The notes below the pieces were generated by a model. The model did no database searches. It worked only from the letters and a program-made list of their open reading frames with translations, and was not told where the DNA came from. Below are positions 8,851-17,080 of a stretch of DNA of 64,000 nt, in pieces (position 1 is the stretch's first letter; each line of letters begins with the position of its first letter). This DNA comes from JALZBL01 sp040004775 (GTDB taxonomy: Bacteria; Actinomycetota; Actinomycetes; Mycobacteriales; Jatrophihabitantaceae). The translations under genes and the position numbers were made by a program. The stretch spans positions 1-64,000 of the forward strand of contig JBDUAD010000002.1 in NCBI GenBank assembly GCA_040004775.1, read 5' to 3'.

Positions 8851-9144
8851 ATGAACCCGCTACGCCGTCTGGTCGACCGCTTCCGTCGCGTTCCGGCCGG
8901 TGCCCGCCCGCGCCGGTGGCCGGAGGCCGAAGACATGCCGGGCCGTCGCCGCCGCACCCGCCGCCCGGGCCGCAACAACGACTCCGGCTACGACGACGGC
9001 TACGACGACGACGGCGGCGCGGCCGTGCGCGAACCTCGCCGGCCCAGGCCGGGACCGCGCAGCGATGCCGGCGCGGCACCGATCCCGACGCCACCGCAGG
9101 ACGTGACGCTGGGCGATGCCCGGGATCAGCAGCAGCCGGCTTAG
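8851..9144 (+). CDS. Small basic/acidic protein of unknown function
   Basis: A 97-residue reading frame from an ATG with GGGAGGG about 13 bases upstream. I do not recognise a family. The first half is strongly basic (RRLVDRFRRVPAGARPRRW; PGRRRRTRRPGR). A short acidic tyrosine repeat follows (SGYDDGYDDDGG), then a Pro-rich tail. Third codon positions are nearly all G or C, consistent with real coding. It is divergent from ftsK, with about 220 bases between starts, and its TAG stop overlaps the dapA TAA stop tail to tail. In many actinobacteria this dapA-ftsK gap holds RNase J. It could be nucleic-acid binding by charge, but that is only a guess. Confidence 0.5.
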   Translation: MNPLRRLVDRFRRVPAGARPRRWPEAEDMPGRRRRTRRPGRNNDSGYDDGYDDDGGAAVREPRRPRPGPRSDAGAAPIPTPPQDVTLGDARDQQQPA

Positions 9145-10076
9145 CCGGCTGGGAGTGGACCGCTGGGCAGACCGGCCGCCTCGAGGTCCGCACGGAGGGC
9201 GGCTACCTGGGCCTCGGTGGCCTCCACGAGAGGCGGGCGCAACCCACCGACCGGGCGGCCGAGCAGGGCGAGCCCGGCCTTGACCAGGACGACGCCCGGG
9301 GCGGCAAAGATGCCGCGGTAGATCGGCAACAACCGGACGTGGGCAGTGCGGGCCGCCTCGACGTCGCCCCGCTCGTAGGCCGTGATCATCGCCGCGGTCG
9401 CGGCTCCACTGAAGTGGGTGGACGTGCCGACCACACCAACCCCGCCGACCGACAGCAGGGGCAGGGTGAGCGCGTCGTCGCCGCAGTAGTAGGCCAGTCC
9501 GGTCTGCGCAATCAGCGCGCTGCTGGCCACGACGTCGCCCGCGGCGTCCTTCACGGCCACGATGCGCGGGTGTTCGGCCAGGCGGCGCATGGTGTCAGCG
9601 GCGATGGCCACGCCGGTTCGGTGCGGGATGTCGTAAAGCATGACCGGCAGGTCGCTGGAGTCGGCGACGGCGCGGAAGTGAGCCAGCAGGCCCGACTGTT
9701 GCGGCTTCGAGTAGTACGGCGTTACCACCAGCAGGGCGTCGGCGCCCGCCTTGGCCGCATCCTCGGCCAGGTGCAGGGTGTGGGCGGTGTCGAACGTGCC
9801 CACCCCGGCCACGACTTGAGCTCGGCCGGCCACCGCGTCGGCCACGGCTCGTACGAGAGCCGCCTTTTCCGCGTCCGTGGTGGTGGGCGACTCCCCTGCC
9901 GTGCCGCTGATCACGAGTGCGTCGTTGGCCTGCTCGTGGACGAGGTGGTGGGCCAGGGCCGCGGCGGCGTCGAGGTCGACGGCACCGGCGGCGTCGAACG
10001 GCGTGACCATTGCGGTGATCACCCGGCCGAACGGCCGGGAACGCGCACCGGCGGTAGTTCCAGTCACGCCCGACAA
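9141..10076 (-). CDS. dapA: 4-hydroxy-tetrahydrodipicolinate synthase
   Basis: A 311-residue class I aldolase that condenses pyruvate with aspartate semialdehyde, the first committed step to diaminopimelate and lysine. The Schiff-base lysine is K176 in IVAVKDAAGD. The catalytic tyrosine is Y148 in LYDIPHRTG, and GTAGESPTTTDAE (residues 59-70) is the substrate loop. Length fits the family. It is in a minus-strand run thyX-pfkB-kinase-dapA. The partner gene dapB lies 8 kb away in this window. A few bases overlap the small plus-strand gene at the stop. Confidence 0.95.
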   Translation of the reverse strand: MSGVTGTTAGARSRPFGRVITAMVTPFDAAGAVDLDAAAALAHHLVHEQANDALVISGTAGESPTTTDAEKAALVRAVADAVAGRAQVVAGVGTFDTAHTLHLAEDAAKAGADALLVVTPYYSKPQQSGLLAHFRAVADSSDLPVMLYDIPHRTGVAIAADTMRRLAEHPRIVAVKDAAGDVVASSALIAQTGLAYYCGDDALTLPLLSVGGVGVVGTSTHFSGAATAAMITAYERGDVEAARTAHVRLLPIYRGIFAAPGVVLVKAGLALLGRPVGGLRPPLVEATEAQVAALRADLEAAGLPSGPLPAG

Positions 10077-10108
10077 CGTACCGCTGCGCGCCCTTATTGA
10101 CGCGAGGA

Positions 10109-10792
10109 TCAGGCACCCGCCGCATCAGTGGCGGTGAGCCGGTCGTCGTCATCCGCGGCGGCTACCCACCCCACGACGAGGTCGGCGCGGTCACGGTCCG
10201 CGGCGACCAACGCGGCGTTAGCCTCATCCGAGCCCAGGACCCACTCCCGTGCGGCGAGCCGCGAGCGACCGAAGGCCACATGCCGTTCGATCAGCGACGC
10301 CACCCGGCGGCTCGGATCGGGATCGAGGTACCAGACGGCGTCGAGCAACTCGGCCACCTCGGGCCAGTTCAGGAGGTAGTTGCCTTCGACGACCAGCAGC
10401 GGTATCGACCGCTCGACGGCCTGTGACCCCGCGATCGCCGCCTCGAGGTCCCGGTCGAACCGCGGCAGGTACACCACCTCCTGCGCCTCGCGCAGCCGGC
10501 GCAGGGCGGCCACGAACCCGGCCCGGTCGAAGGTGTCCGGGGCACCCTTGCGCTCGGTGCGACTCAGCCGCGCCAGCTCGCCGTCGGCCAGGTGAAACCC
10601 GTCCATGCCGACCAGCGCGGCCCGCGTCGGTCCGATCGCGGCAATTAGCGCGGTGGCCAACGTCGACTTTCCCGCGCCGGGCGGCCCGGTCAGGCCGAGC
10701 AGGCGGCGCGACGGTCCGATCATGGCGGCGGCACGGGTAGCGAGGTCCCTGGGGCGGAACCGGGTCAACCCGTCGAAGTCGGCGTCGTCCAT
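10109..10792 (-). CDS. P-loop nucleoside/nucleotide kinase family protein
   Basis: A 227-residue uridine-kinase/pantothenate-kinase-like P-loop kinase. Walker A is GPPGAGKST (residues 36-44), followed by VGMDGFHLAD, the usual substrate-binding DGFH motif. YLPRFDRDLE and VVEGNYLL follow, and a lid with two arginines sits near residue 170. The exact substrate cannot be read; relatives are annotated as fructose/nucleoside kinases or YfhH-like. The C-terminal 15 residues are acidic and threonine-rich. It follows a PfkB-type kinase by 3 bases, so the two are probably co-transcribed and may act on the same sugar or nucleoside. Confidence 0.8.
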   Translation of the reverse strand: MDDADFDGLTRFRPRDLATRAAAMIGPSRRLLGLTGPPGAGKSTLATALIAAIGPTRAALVGMDGFHLADGELARLSRTERKGAPDTFDRAGFVAALRRLREAQEVVYLPRFDRDLEAAIAGSQAVERSIPLLVVEGNYLLNWPEVAELLDAVWYLDPDPSRRVASLIERHVAFGRSRLAAREWVLGSDEANAALVAADRDRADLVVGWVAAADDDDRLTATDAAGA

Positions 10793-10795
10793 GGC

Positions 10796-11767
10796 CTAAC
10801 CCGTCCAGGGCTTCACGAGTTCCGGCAGCCGCGGGTCAGCGATCCACGACCTCGGTCCGGCGTATCCCACCCGGACAGAGGCGACATCGGCGGCGAAGCG
10901 CAAGACCTCGGGCCACAGCGCCAGGCCGGGGCCGGCGCCGACCGCGGCGATGGCTAAGGCCGCGGCGCCGTGCAGGACGTCGCCGGCGCCCAGGGTGTCC
11001 ATCGCCTCTACCACCGCAACCTCGACCCGGCCGGTGGATCCAGGTACGGCCCAGCGGATCGGCTCCGGCCCGGCGCTGCGGGCGGCCGCGTCGGCGCCGA
11101 GGGCCAGAACGGAGGTGAGGACGTCCTGCGCGTCCGGCGAGTCATCGGGGGTGTTCGGCCCCCTGAAGCCAGCCGGCACGGCGAAGTCGGCCGAGACGAT
11201 CGCGAAGTCGGCGGCGGCCAGCAGCTCGCCGAACACCGGCCGCCACCGCCCGCCGTCCAGCAGCACCGGCACACCGGCGGCCCTCGCGGCTCGAGCCACG
11301 GGCGGCGCCGTCTCGGCGTGATGGCCGTCGAGGAGCACGACATCGTTGACGGCCAGCCAGGCCGCGATCGCGTCGTCGGTCGGAGCCGGGGCCGGCACCC
11401 GACTGGCCGCGTCGGGTGAGCTGACACTGCGCCGGCCGGTGCGCGCCTCGACGCGGACCGCTGACACCGCCGGGGACTCGGCGGCGTCGGGCGTCAGGTC
11501 GACGAGGTCCACCCCGTACCCGGCCAGTTCCGTGACCGCGGCCGCCGCCAGCGGGTGCCGCCCGAGGGCGGTGACCAGCGTGGCCGAGCCGCCGAGGATC
11601 GCGAACGTCAGGGCAGCGTTGGCCGCGGGGCCGCCGGCCCCGACGTCCTGGACGGTCGCGGTCACCTTCTCGTCCGACCCGGGCGGCCGGTCGAGGCGGT
11701 GCACCACGTCCAGCGTGGTCAGCCCGACGAACAGCCCGCGGGGGCCGGTCCGCTCGGCCGCGGTCAG
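10796..11767 (-). CDS. PfkB family carbohydrate kinase with probable CTG start
   Basis: A ribokinase-fold sugar or nucleoside kinase. The N-terminal glycine motif is VGAGGPAANAALTFAILGG, and the catalytic anion hole is DTLGAGDVLHGA with its base aspartate. A GTG at 11707 would give 303 residues but would cut off the first beta strand (GLFVGLTTLDVV), which the fold needs. In the same frame the only upstream candidate is CTG at 11767, which overlaps the thyX stop as CTGA. This would give 323 residues and match the 4-base overlaps common here. The substrate is unknown. The family call is firm; the start is inferred. Confidence 0.82.
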   Translation of the reverse strand: MTAAERTGPRGLFVGLTTLDVVHRLDRPPGSDEKVTATVQDVGAGGPAANAALTFAILGGSATLVTALGRHPLAAAAVTELAGYGVDLVDLTPDAAESPAVSAVRVEARTGRRSVSSPDAASRVPAPAPTDDAIAAWLAVNDVVLLDGHHAETAPPVARAARAAGVPVLLDGGRWRPVFGELLAAADFAIVSADFAVPAGFRGPNTPDDSPDAQDVLTSVLALGADAAARSAGPEPIRWAVPGSTGRVEVAVVEAMDTLGAGDVLHGAAALAIAAVGAGPGLALWPEVLRFAADVASVRVGYAGPRSWIADPRLPELVKPWTG

Positions 11768-12564
11768 CCCTCGCTGACCATCGGGCTGGACGCGACCTCG
11801 GTGGCGTCGGGCAGCACGCTGATCTCGAAGTCGGCGAAGACGTTCGGCGCGACGCGCGACAGCTCACGCAGGCAGGCCACGGCCAGCGCGCGGATCTCCA
11901 CGTCGGCGTGCTCGGACGCGCGCATGGCCACGAAGTGACGCCAGGCCCGGTAGTTGCCGGTGACCACGATGCGGGTCTCGGTGGCGTTGGGCAGCACCGC
12001 TCGAGCGGCCTGGCGGGCCTGTTTGCGGCGCAACGTCGCGTGCTCGACGTCGGCGAACTTCTTCTCCAGCCCCTCCAGCAGTTCGGTGTACGCGGTGATC
12101 GCCGCTGCGCCGGCGGCCACGAACCTGGCGTGCAGTTCGGGGTCCTCGGCGATCACGTCGGGCTCGACCAGCGCCGCGTCGCGCTCGGGCACGTAGCGCT
12201 GCGAGAGCTGGGAATAGGAGAAGTGACGGTGGCGGATCAGTTCGTGGGTCAGCGATCGGGAGATCCCGGTGAGGTAGAACGTCACGCTGCCGTGCTCCAG
12301 CACCGAGAGGTGGCCGACCTCCAGGATGTGCTGGAGGTACCCGGCGTTGGTCGCAGTGGCCGGGTTCGGCTTCTTCCAGGACTGGTAGCAGGCCCGCCCG
12401 GCGAACTCGGCCAGGGCCTGTCCACCGTCGGTATCGGTGTCCCACGGGACGTCGGCCGGAGCTTCGAAGTGGGTCCACGCGATGACCTGCACGCGCGGCC
12501 CGACGATCGCGGGGTCGGCCGGCTTGAGGGTCGAAGGGCCAGGAGGGGCAACGGGTTCGGACAT
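11764..12564 (-). CDS. thyX: FAD-dependent thymidylate synthase ThyX
   Basis: A 266-residue flavin-dependent thymidylate synthase. It methylates dUMP with methylene-tetrahydrofolate, using FAD and NADPH instead of folate oxidation. The signature RHRHFSYSQLSQR (residues 111-123) matches RHRxxSxxxxSxR. SVLEHGSVTFYLTGISR and the arginine-rich C-terminal NATETRIVVTGNYRAWRHF complete the active site. The ATG at 12564 is preceded by AGGAG nine bases away; longer upstream readings are not supported. The thyX-dapA neighbourhood is conserved in actinobacteria. Confidence 0.95.
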   Translation of the reverse strand: MSEPVAPPGPSTLKPADPAIVGPRVQVIAWTHFEAPADVPWDTDTDGGQALAEFAGRACYQSWKKPNPATATNAGYLQHILEVGHLSVLEHGSVTFYLTGISRSLTHELIRHRHFSYSQLSQRYVPERDAALVEPDVIAEDPELHARFVAAGAAAITAYTELLEGLEKKFADVEHATLRRKQARQAARAVLPNATETRIVVTGNYRAWRHFVAMRASEHADVEIRALAVACLRELSRVAPNVFADFEISVLPDATEVASSPMVSEG

Positions 12565-12625
12565 CGGGCGGCTCCTGGACGACGGTCGGTAACGGTGGGC
12601 ACCGGCGGGGATCGGTCGGGACAGG

Positions 12626-13933
12626 CTATCGGCTGACCTCGTGGGAACCGGGCACCGCCGAGCCCACATCGGACCCGACGGCCGGGTCACCGACGTCCGC
12701 CGTAAAGGCCCGCACGGCGACGGCCAACTCGGCGGCCAGGTCGCCACGCCCGGCCACCTCCACCCCGGCATCCAGCCCAAGCCAGCCGGCGGCGGAGAAC
12801 AGCTCGGCGGCGAGCTCGGCCGCGACGTGCGGCCGGTCGACCCCGGGCTCGGCCCAGGCCGACTGAACCCGCAGCACGCGCCGGGCCCGGTCGCTCTTGA
12901 GGTCGACGCGGGCGACCAGGGCGTCGCCGAGCAGAAACGGCACCACGTAGTAGCCGTAGACCCGCTTCGGTTCGGGCACGTAGATCTCGATGCGGTAGTG
13001 GAAGCCGAACAGCCGCTTGGTGCGCCGGCGGTACCAGATCAAGGAGTCGAACGGCGACAGCAGCGCCCGCGCGGCCACCCGCCGAGGCCGGCGGGTACCC
13101 GGCCAGAGGTAGGCCGGCTGGTTCCATCCGTCAACGGCGACCGGAAGCAGCTCGCCGGCCTCGACCAGCTCGCTGACCCGGGTCTTGGAGGCGGTGCGGC
13201 CGAGGCGGAAGTAGTCGCCGAGGTCGTCCTCGGTGGCCACGCCCATTGCCCTCGCGGCGATGCGGACCAGTTCCCGCTGCTGGTCGACGTCGCTGAGGGG
13301 GCGCGGGACCAGGGCCGCAGGCGGCAGCACCCGTTCGGGCAGGTCATACCAGCGCTCGAAGTTCACCCGGCGCGCGGCCATGACCTCGCCGTCCCAGAAC
13401 AGGTACTCGAGCGCGTCCTTGCCCAGGTGCCAGTTCCACATGTGCCCCGGCCGGGCCGGGGGCCGTTCGAAGCCGGTATCGCCAGAACGGATCGGTCCCT
13501 GAGTACGGACCAGCTCCCGGATGGAGTCGAGCAGGTTCGGGTCCTCGGTGATGCGGCGGGTCCACGCTTCGCGGTGGGCGGCCTCCATCCGGAACCGGAA
13601 CAGGTGGTGCAGCTCGACCGGCACCAGGGCGGCCATGTGGGCCCAGTACTCGACGAGCTCTCGTCGTACCGGGCCGGCGTGGTGAGCACTCAAGGTGTCG
13701 AGCAGCACCCGTGGGTACGGGCCGAGGCGCGCGAACACCGGCAGGTAGTGGGACCGGCAGAAGACGTTGACCGAGTCCAGCTGCAACACCGCGACCCGCT
13801 CGACCACGCGCCGGATATGGCGGGCGTCGATGCGACCGGTCGGCCGCGGATCGCCGAAACCCTGCGCGGCCAGGGCGATCCGCCGGGCCTGCGCCGACGT
13901 CAGTCGCTCCACCGCGGCAGGAGTCGACGTCAC
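12626..13933 (-). CDS. AlkX/YcaQ-type DNA crosslink glycosylase (winged-helix, DUF1006)
   Basis: A 435-residue protein of the AlkX/YcaQ (AZL) DNA glycosylase family. Characterised members unhook alkylated bases and interstrand crosslinks, an alternative to nucleotide excision. The catalytic QxQ/QxD motif is present as QLD (residues 51-53) in VAVLQLDSVNVFCRSHYLP. Three winged-helix-like segments follow, along with conserved WNWHLGKDALEYLFWDGE, SPFDSLIWYRRRTKRLFGF and RVYGYYVVPFLLGD. The GTG at 13933 is chosen because the residues upstream are out of character. It is divergent from dedA, 78 bases away. A streptomycete-type resistance role is possible, but no biosynthetic cluster is seen here. 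Confidence 0.85.
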   Translation of the reverse strand: MTSTPAAVERLTSAQARRIALAAQGFGDPRPTGRIDARHIRRVVERVAVLQLDSVNVFCRSHYLPVFARLGPYPRVLLDTLSAHHAGPVRRELVEYWAHMAALVPVELHHLFRFRMEAAHREAWTRRITEDPNLLDSIRELVRTQGPIRSGDTGFERPPARPGHMWNWHLGKDALEYLFWDGEVMAARRVNFERWYDLPERVLPPAALVPRPLSDVDQQRELVRIAARAMGVATEDDLGDYFRLGRTASKTRVSELVEAGELLPVAVDGWNQPAYLWPGTRRPRRVAARALLSPFDSLIWYRRRTKRLFGFHYRIEIYVPEPKRVYGYYVVPFLLGDALVARVDLKSDRARRVLRVQSAWAEPGVDRPHVAAELAAELFSAAGWLGLDAGVEVAGRGDLAAELAVAVRAFTADVGDPAVGSDVGSAVPGSHEVSR

Positions 13934-14011
13934 GCGCGCACTGTAGGCAGCGGCCCGGACATGCCACCATTCCCTCATGCCGTTGCCCCGCTTGCGACCG
14001 TGCGGCACCGG

Positions 14012-14659
14012 ATGACGGAGTTCCTGAAGCACATCGGTGAGTCGGTCGGCAGCTGGCTGTATCTGATCGCCGGTGGCCTGGCCTTCGCCGAGGCCGCCCT
14101 GCTGGTCGGCATGATCCTGCCCGGGGAAACCGCGCTGCTGGTCGCCGGCTACTTCGCCCACCAGGGTGTGCTGAGCCTGCCGGTCATGATGGTCGTGGCC
14201 ATCGCCTGCGCAATCGCCGGCGACTCGGTCGGCTACGAGATCGGGCGACTGAGCGGTCCGTCGCTGCGACGCTCGCGCCTCGGCCGGTGGGTGGGTCCCT
14301 CGCGCTGGGCCTCGGTCGACGGTTTTCTGCACCGCCACGGTGGCAAGGCCGTGCTGCTCGGACGGCTGACCGCGGTCCTGCGGGCGTTGATGCCGTCGAT
14401 GGCCGGCATGAGCGGCATGAGGTACCGGACGTTCCTCGTCTGGAACGCCACCGGCGGCATTGCGTGGGGCGGCGGTTGCGTGCTGCTGGGCTACGCGTTC
14501 GCCTCCGCGCTGACGAAGGTCGAGCGTTATCTCACGTGGGCTCCGCTGGCCGCCATCGGCGCGCTGATCATCGGCTACACCGCCCTGGCCGTACGGCGAC
14601 GACGACGGGAGCGGGCCGAGGCCGCGGCGTACGCGGTGGCCGAACACGACACGGTGTGA
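14012..14659 (+). CDS. DedA family membrane protein
   Basis: A 215-residue DedA/SNARE-associated (VTT domain) protein, a family implicated in lipid carrier recycling and membrane homeostasis. There are four to five hydrophobic helices. The family motif ILPGETALLVAGY (residues 38-50) follows the first helix and a conserved Glu, and GRLTAVLRALMPSMAGMSGM is the second re-entrant-loop signature. The C terminus is basic and cytosolic. The ATG at 14012 is preferred, with GTG 14000 as alternative; neither has a strong ribosome site. It precedes otsA by 60 bases on the same strand. Confidence 0.88.
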   Translation: MTEFLKHIGESVGSWLYLIAGGLAFAEAALLVGMILPGETALLVAGYFAHQGVLSLPVMMVVAIACAIAGDSVGYEIGRLSGPSLRRSRLGRWVGPSRWASVDGFLHRHGGKAVLLGRLTAVLRALMPSMAGMSGMRYRTFLVWNATGGIAWGGGCVLLGYAFASALTKVERYLTWAPLAAIGALIIGYTALAVRRRRRERAEAAAYAVAEHDTV

Positions 14660-14719
14660 TCGTGCGGCCGCGACGACCTAAGCAGGTCGGTCCGTGCCGC
14701 CGGACGGTATAAGGATGGC

Positions 14720-16153
14720 GTGACCTCCTCCTTCGGTTCTGCGCCGCTCCTCGTCGCCGCCAATCGCGGTCCACTGTCGGTGGAGGCAGTCGACCACGGC
14801 GAGGACAAGATCAGCCGTGGCGGCGGCGGGCTGGTGTCGGGCATGCAGGCCGCGCTGGCCCAGGCGCCGGGAGCGGTGTGGGTGTGCGCGGCCCTCAATC
14901 CCAAGGAACGCAGCCTGGCCCGCCAGGCCGCGGCCGGGCGCATGTCCTCGATCCCCTCCGTGTCGGAGGCGCTGCACGGCGAGTTCGAGGTCCGCATGTT
15001 GCCGATCGACGCGGTCACTTTCCGCCGGGCCTACAACGGCATCGCCAACGCGACGTTGTGGTTCGTGCTGCACATGCTCTACGAGCTGCCTCACCGCCCG
15101 GTGTTCGACGGATCATGGCGGCGGCAGTGGGACTCCTACGTCCGATACAACCGGGCCTTCGCCGAGGCGCTGGCCGAGGAGGCGGCCGAGGGCGCGACGG
15201 TGATGGTGCAGGACTACCACCTGTTCCTCGTGCCGCGCATGCTGCGCGACCTGCGCCCGGACCTCCGCATCGGATTCTTCACCCACACGTCCTGGGTGGG
15301 TCCGGACTACTTCACCATCCTCCCCGACGACGTCGCCGCGGCGGTGCTCGACGGCATCCTCGGGGCCGATCTGATCGGATTCCACACCCACCGGTGGGCC
15401 ACCGACTTCGCCGCCTGCACCCGAGCGGTGCTCGACCGCGATCCTGGCGAGGCGGTCGGCGTCTTCCCGCTGGGGCTCGACGTCGAGGCTCTGCACAAGC
15501 GCGCCTCGGCACCGGACTGCGAGGCCCGGCTGCGGGACCTGCGCGAGCAGGTCGGTGACCGGCTGGTCATCGGCCGGGTCGACCGCACCGAGCTGAGCAA
15601 AAACGTGTTACGCGGCCTGCTGGCCTACCGCGAACTGCTCCGGACCCGCCCCGAGTGGCTGGAGCGGGTGGTGCACCTGGTCTTCAACTACCCCTCGCGC
15701 GAGGACCTGCCCGAATACCGGGTCTACGTCGACGCGGTGGAGGCGCTCGCGGTCGAGATCGAGGAGGAGTTCGGTACCGACGACTGGTCGCCGCTGAGCC
15801 TGGAGATCGGTCACGACTATCCCGGCTCGTTGGCGGCACTGCGCCTGAGCGACGTGCTGCTGGTCAACTCCCTGCGCGACGGGATGAACCTCGTAGTGCT
15901 GGAAGGGTGCGTCCTCTCGGAGCGAGAGCCGGCCGTCGTCCTGTCCCGTGAGGCCGGCGCGGCGGAGGTCATCGGCGCGTTGTCGCGGCTGGTCAATCCC
16001 TACGACGTCTCGCGGACGGCGGTCGCCCTGCACGATGCACTGTCCGAGGCGCCGGCCAGCCGGGCGAAGACTGCGGCGCGGCTGCGAGCGGACGCGGTGG
16101 GCATCCCTCCCGCCGAGTGGTTTCAAGCCCAGCTGGACCGCGTGCGGGCGTAG
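14720..16153 (+). CDS. otsA: Trehalose-6-phosphate synthase (GT20)
   Basis: A 477-residue GT20 glycosyltransferase that joins a nucleotide glucose to glucose-6-phosphate. Motifs are AANRGPLS (13-20), GGGGLVSG (34-41), VQDYHLFLVPRMLR (163-176) and NSLRDGMNLVVLEG. The donor-site motif is RVDRTELSKNVLRG, not the VDRLDYTKG of proteobacterial OtsA; this variant is known from the Streptomyces/Frankia type, some of which use GDP-glucose. The donor is therefore uncertain. The start is GTG at 14720 with AAGGA nine bases upstream. It converges on otsB, and a hairpin lies immediately after the stop. Confidence 0.88.
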   Translation: MTSSFGSAPLLVAANRGPLSVEAVDHGEDKISRGGGGLVSGMQAALAQAPGAVWVCAALNPKERSLARQAAAGRMSSIPSVSEALHGEFEVRMLPIDAVTFRRAYNGIANATLWFVLHMLYELPHRPVFDGSWRRQWDSYVRYNRAFAEALAEEAAEGATVMVQDYHLFLVPRMLRDLRPDLRIGFFTHTSWVGPDYFTILPDDVAAAVLDGILGADLIGFHTHRWATDFAACTRAVLDRDPGEAVGVFPLGLDVEALHKRASAPDCEARLRDLREQVGDRLVIGRVDRTELSKNVLRGLLAYRELLRTRPEWLERVVHLVFNYPSREDLPEYRVYVDAVEALAVEIEEEFGTDDWSPLSLEIGHDYPGSLAALRLSDVLLVNSLRDGMNLVVLEGCVLSEREPAVVLSREAGAAEVIGALSRLVNPYDVSRTAVALHDALSEAPASRAKTAARLRADAVGIPPAEWFQAQLDRVRA

Positions 16154-16177
16154 CCGTTCGCTGGTGTCCGAACGGCT
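16152..16177. terminator. Hairpin at the end of otsA, possible bidirectional terminator
   Basis: Perfect inverted repeat of nine bases (agccgttcg / cgaacggct) with an eight-base loop. It starts within the otsA TAG codon and lies in the 83-base gap between the convergent otsA and otsB genes. No run of T follows on either strand, as is usual for GC-rich actinobacterial hairpins, so termination is inferred. Confidence 0.55.
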
Positions 16178-16192
16178 CGGCCGGCCAGCTTC

Positions 16193-16243
16193 CAGCCGAG
16201 CAGCTCTCAGCCGAGCAGCTGTCAGCCGAGCAGCTGTCAGCCG
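16193..16243. repeat. 15-bp tandem repeat between otsA and otsB
   Basis: The unit cagccgagcagctgt occurs three times (16193-16237, the first copy with one change). A partial fourth copy, cagccg, follows and runs over the otsB stop codon. It is the second of three short intergenic arrays in this window with 15-16 base units. Each unit contains a CAGCTG palindrome core. Function is unknown. Confidence 0.9.
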
Positions 16244-17034
16244 GCTAAATCCGTGAGGAGCGCGACCAGCTCGGCGGGGTCAGCGACGGTGAGGTCGGCC
16301 GTGGCAGCCAGGTCCGGCGGTGGCGGAGATCCGACCGCGATCGACGCCGCGGTGACGCCGGTGCGACGGATGCGGGCGATCTCGGCCGCGGCCGGCTCGT
16401 CGCCGAGGTCGTCGCCGGCGTAGAGGACGGCGGTCGGGCGGTGGATGTGGACCAGCCGGCGCAGGGCCGAGGCCTTGTCGTAGCCGGGCAGGCGGAACTC
16501 GAGGACGTGATTGCCGGCGTGGATCTCCAGGCCCAGACGAGCGGCGAAGTCGGGCATCCGTTCCCACAGTTCCTGTTCGGCCCGTTCCGGGCGGCGGGCC
16601 TGGCGGGTGTGCAGGACGATCGAGAGCCGCTTGTCCTCGATCCACACCCCGTCACACCACGGGATCGTGGCCAGCAGGTGCGGCAGCTCTTGGCGCAGCC
16701 GCGACATCACCGGCGGGTCGTCGAGGGTGCGCAGCAGTCCGGCGTGCCACTGCTCGGCGCCGTAGATTCCCTCGACCGTGAGCGAGCGCAGGTCGGCCAG
16801 CCCGCTGAGATCGAGCAGGGTGGCGGCGTCGCGGCCGGAGATGAGCGCGATCTGCGCGCCCCGCCGGGCCAGCCGCTCCAGCACGCGGTGGGCGCCGGGC
16901 GCCAACCGCGCCTCGCTCGGCTCGGCAACGATCGGCGACAGTGTGCCGTCGAAGTCGAAGGCCAGCAGGGCGCTGCCGAGGCGGGGACGCAGCGTCTCGA
17001 GCAGGCGCGAGCGATCCATCCGCACAGCATGCAT
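16237..17034 (-). CDS. otsB: Trehalose-6-phosphate phosphatase
   Basis: A 265-residue HAD phosphatase that releases trehalose from trehalose-6-phosphate. The nucleophile motif is AFDFDGTLSPI (residues 25-35), the second motif is ALISGRD, and the third is YAGDDLGDEPA, which binds magnesium. The cap domain carries VEGIYGAE and the substrate loop. Start is ATG 17034, with ATG 17019 (MDRSRLLETL) as alternative; neither has a clear ribosome site. Its stop lies within the 15-bp repeat. It faces otsA convergently, so the two are separately promoted parts of one pathway. Confidence 0.9.
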   Translation of the reverse strand: MHAVRMDRSRLLETLRPRLGSALLAFDFDGTLSPIVAEPSEARLAPGAHRVLERLARRGAQIALISGRDAATLLDLSGLADLRSLTVEGIYGAEQWHAGLLRTLDDPPVMSRLRQELPHLLATIPWCDGVWIEDKRLSIVLHTRQARRPERAEQELWERMPDFAARLGLEIHAGNHVLEFRLPGYDKASALRRLVHIHRPTAVLYAGDDLGDEPAAAEIARIRRTGVTAASIAVGSPPPPDLAATADLTVADPAELVALLTDLAG

Positions 17035-17080
17035 GGTCGGCTCAGCGCGGGCAGGTAACCGTCCGCCGTAGGGTCGAGGA

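Noticed and set aside
12641..14012. Long plus-strand frame upstream of dedA
   Set aside because: The part before ATG 14012 overlaps the well-supported AlkX-type glycosylase gene on the opposite strand and has no domain.
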